DNA of 64,000 nt, from positions 1-64,000 of the forward strand of contig JAZBOS010000094.1 of assembly GCA_036351255.1 (NCBI GenBank). The letters are read 5' to 3'. This document shows positions 62,675 to 64,000 of this stretch, piece by piece. Below the pieces are notes generated by a model that saw only the letters and a list, made by a program, of their open reading frames with translations, did not search any database and was not told the DNA's origin. The first letter of the stretch is position 1. Every line of letters begins with the position of its first letter. The DNA comes from Bacteroides sp. (lineage in GTDB: Bacteria; Bacteroidota; Bacteroidia; Bacteroidales; UBA7960). A program made the position numbers and the translations under genes.

Positions 62675-64000
62675 ATGAACAAACTAAGCAAACTACTGAT
62701 TGTCTGTTTGTTGCTCAGCTTTAGCGCTGTTGCCTACGGACAAGTGCGCAATGTAACTGGCGTGGTGACTTCCGAAGTGGATGGTAGCCCCGTTGCAGAT
62801 GTGCAAGTTACTGTGAATGACTCTGACATTACTGCAAAAACAAATGCGGCAGGGCGTTTTACCATTGGGGTACCGGAAAATTCATCCCTGGTTCTTCTGT
62901 TCAATCACCCTGATTATGAAGAGGAGATGGTTATTCTTGGGGGCAGGACACAAGTTGAACTTGCTCTCGCCTCCAGCATCCGCTACAACCAATACGGTGC
63001 CAGGGTAAAACGTGACCCGCTCTTTCCCGAAGAACGCAACGGTATTCTTGTCCTTGAAAACAAGGATCAGGATTACCGCATTTGGTTCGACGCCAGGATC
63101 AACGCAGATGGGGCTGCATTCTTTGGCGATACCTACAATGAAATTGGGAACGGTACTTCCCTCAGAAGGGCCCGCTTTGCCGTCAAATCACAGTTTAGTA
63201 AAAATTGGTACGGGGAGTTTGATATTGACGTTTCCAACTCTGAACTCGAAATGAAGGATGCCTACCTTGAGTACAACAACCTTAAAGGCCTGGAGTTTAA
63301 AGTGGGTCACTACAAGGAAGTATTTTCTATGGAAAGGGCCACCTCTTCACGGTATACCCAGTTCATTGAAAGACCCAATGTGACCAATGCCATTTCACCT
63401 TCCAGAACCATTGGGATTGGCCTATCCTATAACAGGAACTGGTTCCTTGGTTATACTGGCCTTCATTTCCAGAAGGTGGATGACTTGGAAGAAAGGCTTT
63501 TCTCAAAGGATGCCAATAAAGACTTTGGGGTGGATGAAGGCTACTCATTAACGGGTAAGTTTGTAGCCATGCCCTGGTATGATGATCTGACTAAAGGACT
63601 GCACTTTGCTTTGGCCGGCTCTTATCGTACCCCCAAAACCTCTGCTGAGGTCATTGGATCGACCCGCTTCGATACCAGGTCATTATCCTCCATTAACCGC
63701 AAGAAATATATTGATACCGATGATATTACATCCGTAGACTTTACCCTCCTAGGCAACGTGGAAATCGCCGGATATTACAAGAATTTCCGCTTCCAGTCCG
63801 AATTTATGATGGCCGACGTTAATCGCCTGGACGATTTGCCCACAGAACAATTTAACGGTTTCTTCATGCAGGGAGCTGTAATGCTTTTTGGTGGCAACTA
63901 TGTTTACAACACCGGGGAAGGCGAATTTACCCAGTCTGTAAGAGGTAAAGAATGGGGTGATATCGATATTGCCTTCCGCTACGATTACCTGAGTCTGAAC
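62675..64000 (+). CDS. Phosphate-selective porin O/P-like protein with N-terminal regulatory domain (partial)
   Basis: 442 codons read open to the window end. Signal peptide ends at AVAYGQ. Residues about 22-95 form a carboxypeptidase-regulatory-like domain (TGVVTSEVDGSPVADVQVTV, AGRFTIGVPENSSLVLLF), as seen in SusC-type proteins. The rest is an OprO/OprP-like barrel: FDARINADGAAFFGDTYN, RARFAVKSQFSKNWYGEFD, GHYKEVFSMERATSSRY. Its position 96 nt after the PiT-HTH gene suggests phosphate passage through the outer membrane. The combination of regulatory-like domain and O/P porin is not what I expect for the family. Confidence 0.8.
   Translation, partial: MNKLSKLLIVCLLLSFSAVAYGQVRNVTGVVTSEVDGSPVADVQVTVNDSDITAKTNAAGRFTIGVPENSSLVLLFNHPDYEEEMVILGGRTQVELALASSIRYNQYGARVKRDPLFPEERNGILVLENKDQDYRIWFDARINADGAAFFGDTYNEIGNGTSLRRARFAVKSQFSKNWYGEFDIDVSNSELEMKDAYLEYNNLKGLEFKVGHYKEVFSMERATSSRYTQFIERPNVTNAISPSRTIGIGLSYNRNWFLGYTGLHFQKVDDLEERLFSKDANKDFGVDEGYSLTGKFVAMPWYDDLTKGLHFALAGSYRTPKTSAEVIGSTRFDTRSLSSINRKKYIDTDDITSVDFTLLGNVEIAGYYKNFRFQSEFMMADVNRLDDLPTEQFNGFFMQGAVMLFGGNYVYNTGEGEFTQSVRGKEWGDIDIAFRYDYLSLN

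Overview
The window looks like chromosomal DNA of an anaerobic, fermentative member of the Bacteroidota (Bacteroidales/Marinilabiliales-like; the genus cannot be told by eye). Several promoters match the Bacteroidota form TTTG-N19/20-TAnnTTTG, for example upstream of 37029 and 46880. Ribosome binding sites are mostly absent. There is a type-IX-secretion-like cargo protein, a regulatory-domain-plus-porin protein, and response regulators of the GAFTDA type. Energy genes point to anaerobic growth: a Na+-pumping methylmalonyl-CoA decarboxylase operon, a three-subunit NAD-type formate dehydrogenase, tryptophanase and methylglyoxal synthase. No insertion sequence, prophage or CRISPR array was found. 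Only the left edge, a truncated DUF3987-type gene with a decayed duplicate, looks accessory.

Layout. 1-1336: truncated DUF3987 gene, a relic copy, and repeat-filled DNA. 1337-2374: secreted protein. 2754-5472: sigma-54 activator plus histidine kinase. 5644-10343: tRNA-Val, TolC, hydrolase, queuosine-precursor transporter, pdxJ, tRNA-Gly. 10520-12675: CBS protein and BamA-like barrel. 12876-17056: sugar transporter, malQ and PfkB kinase as a maltodextrin operon. 17256-20258: small secreted protein, polysaccharide deacetylase, large lipoprotein. 20419-24534: mce-mmdADCB. 24877-27065: NarL-type regulator and a receiver-PAS-kinase. 28198-33815 (minus): tyrS, amylase, mgsA, amylase. 34117-39648: SDR protein, lnt, TetR regulator, queG, ruvB. 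39776-44088: LuxE-like protein, MntP-like protein, fRMsr, tnaA with a leader. 44293-51756: acyltransferase, barrel protein, meaB, phospholipase-C-fold protein, penicillin-acylase-family protein, small membrane protein. 51934-56502: formate dehydrogenase. 56646-59867: AddA-like helicase-nuclease. 60172-64000: phosphate uptake cluster.

How the genes fit together. Maltodextrins enter through the SLC45-like carrier and are processed by MalQ and the two exported amylases. Glycolytic overflow can be shunted by MgsA, which lies between the amylase genes. Carbon leaves through succinate-propionate (Mmd with the epimerase; MeaB elsewhere in the window protects the mutase) and formate. The last cluster pairs a DUF47 protein, a PiT phosphate transporter and an OprO/P-like porin.

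The most interesting observations are these. (1) The PiT transporter is fused to an extra membrane helix, a long coiled coil and a LuxR-type DNA-binding domain, so it may be a transporter that is also a membrane-tethered transcription factor. (2) A 23-codon leader ORF followed by an intrinsic terminator sits between a promoter and tnaA. (3) A family of intergenic elements built on an 11-bp period occurs at three loci, one of which holds a perfect 50-bp palindrome. (4) Heptamer-period arrays often begin directly after stop codons.
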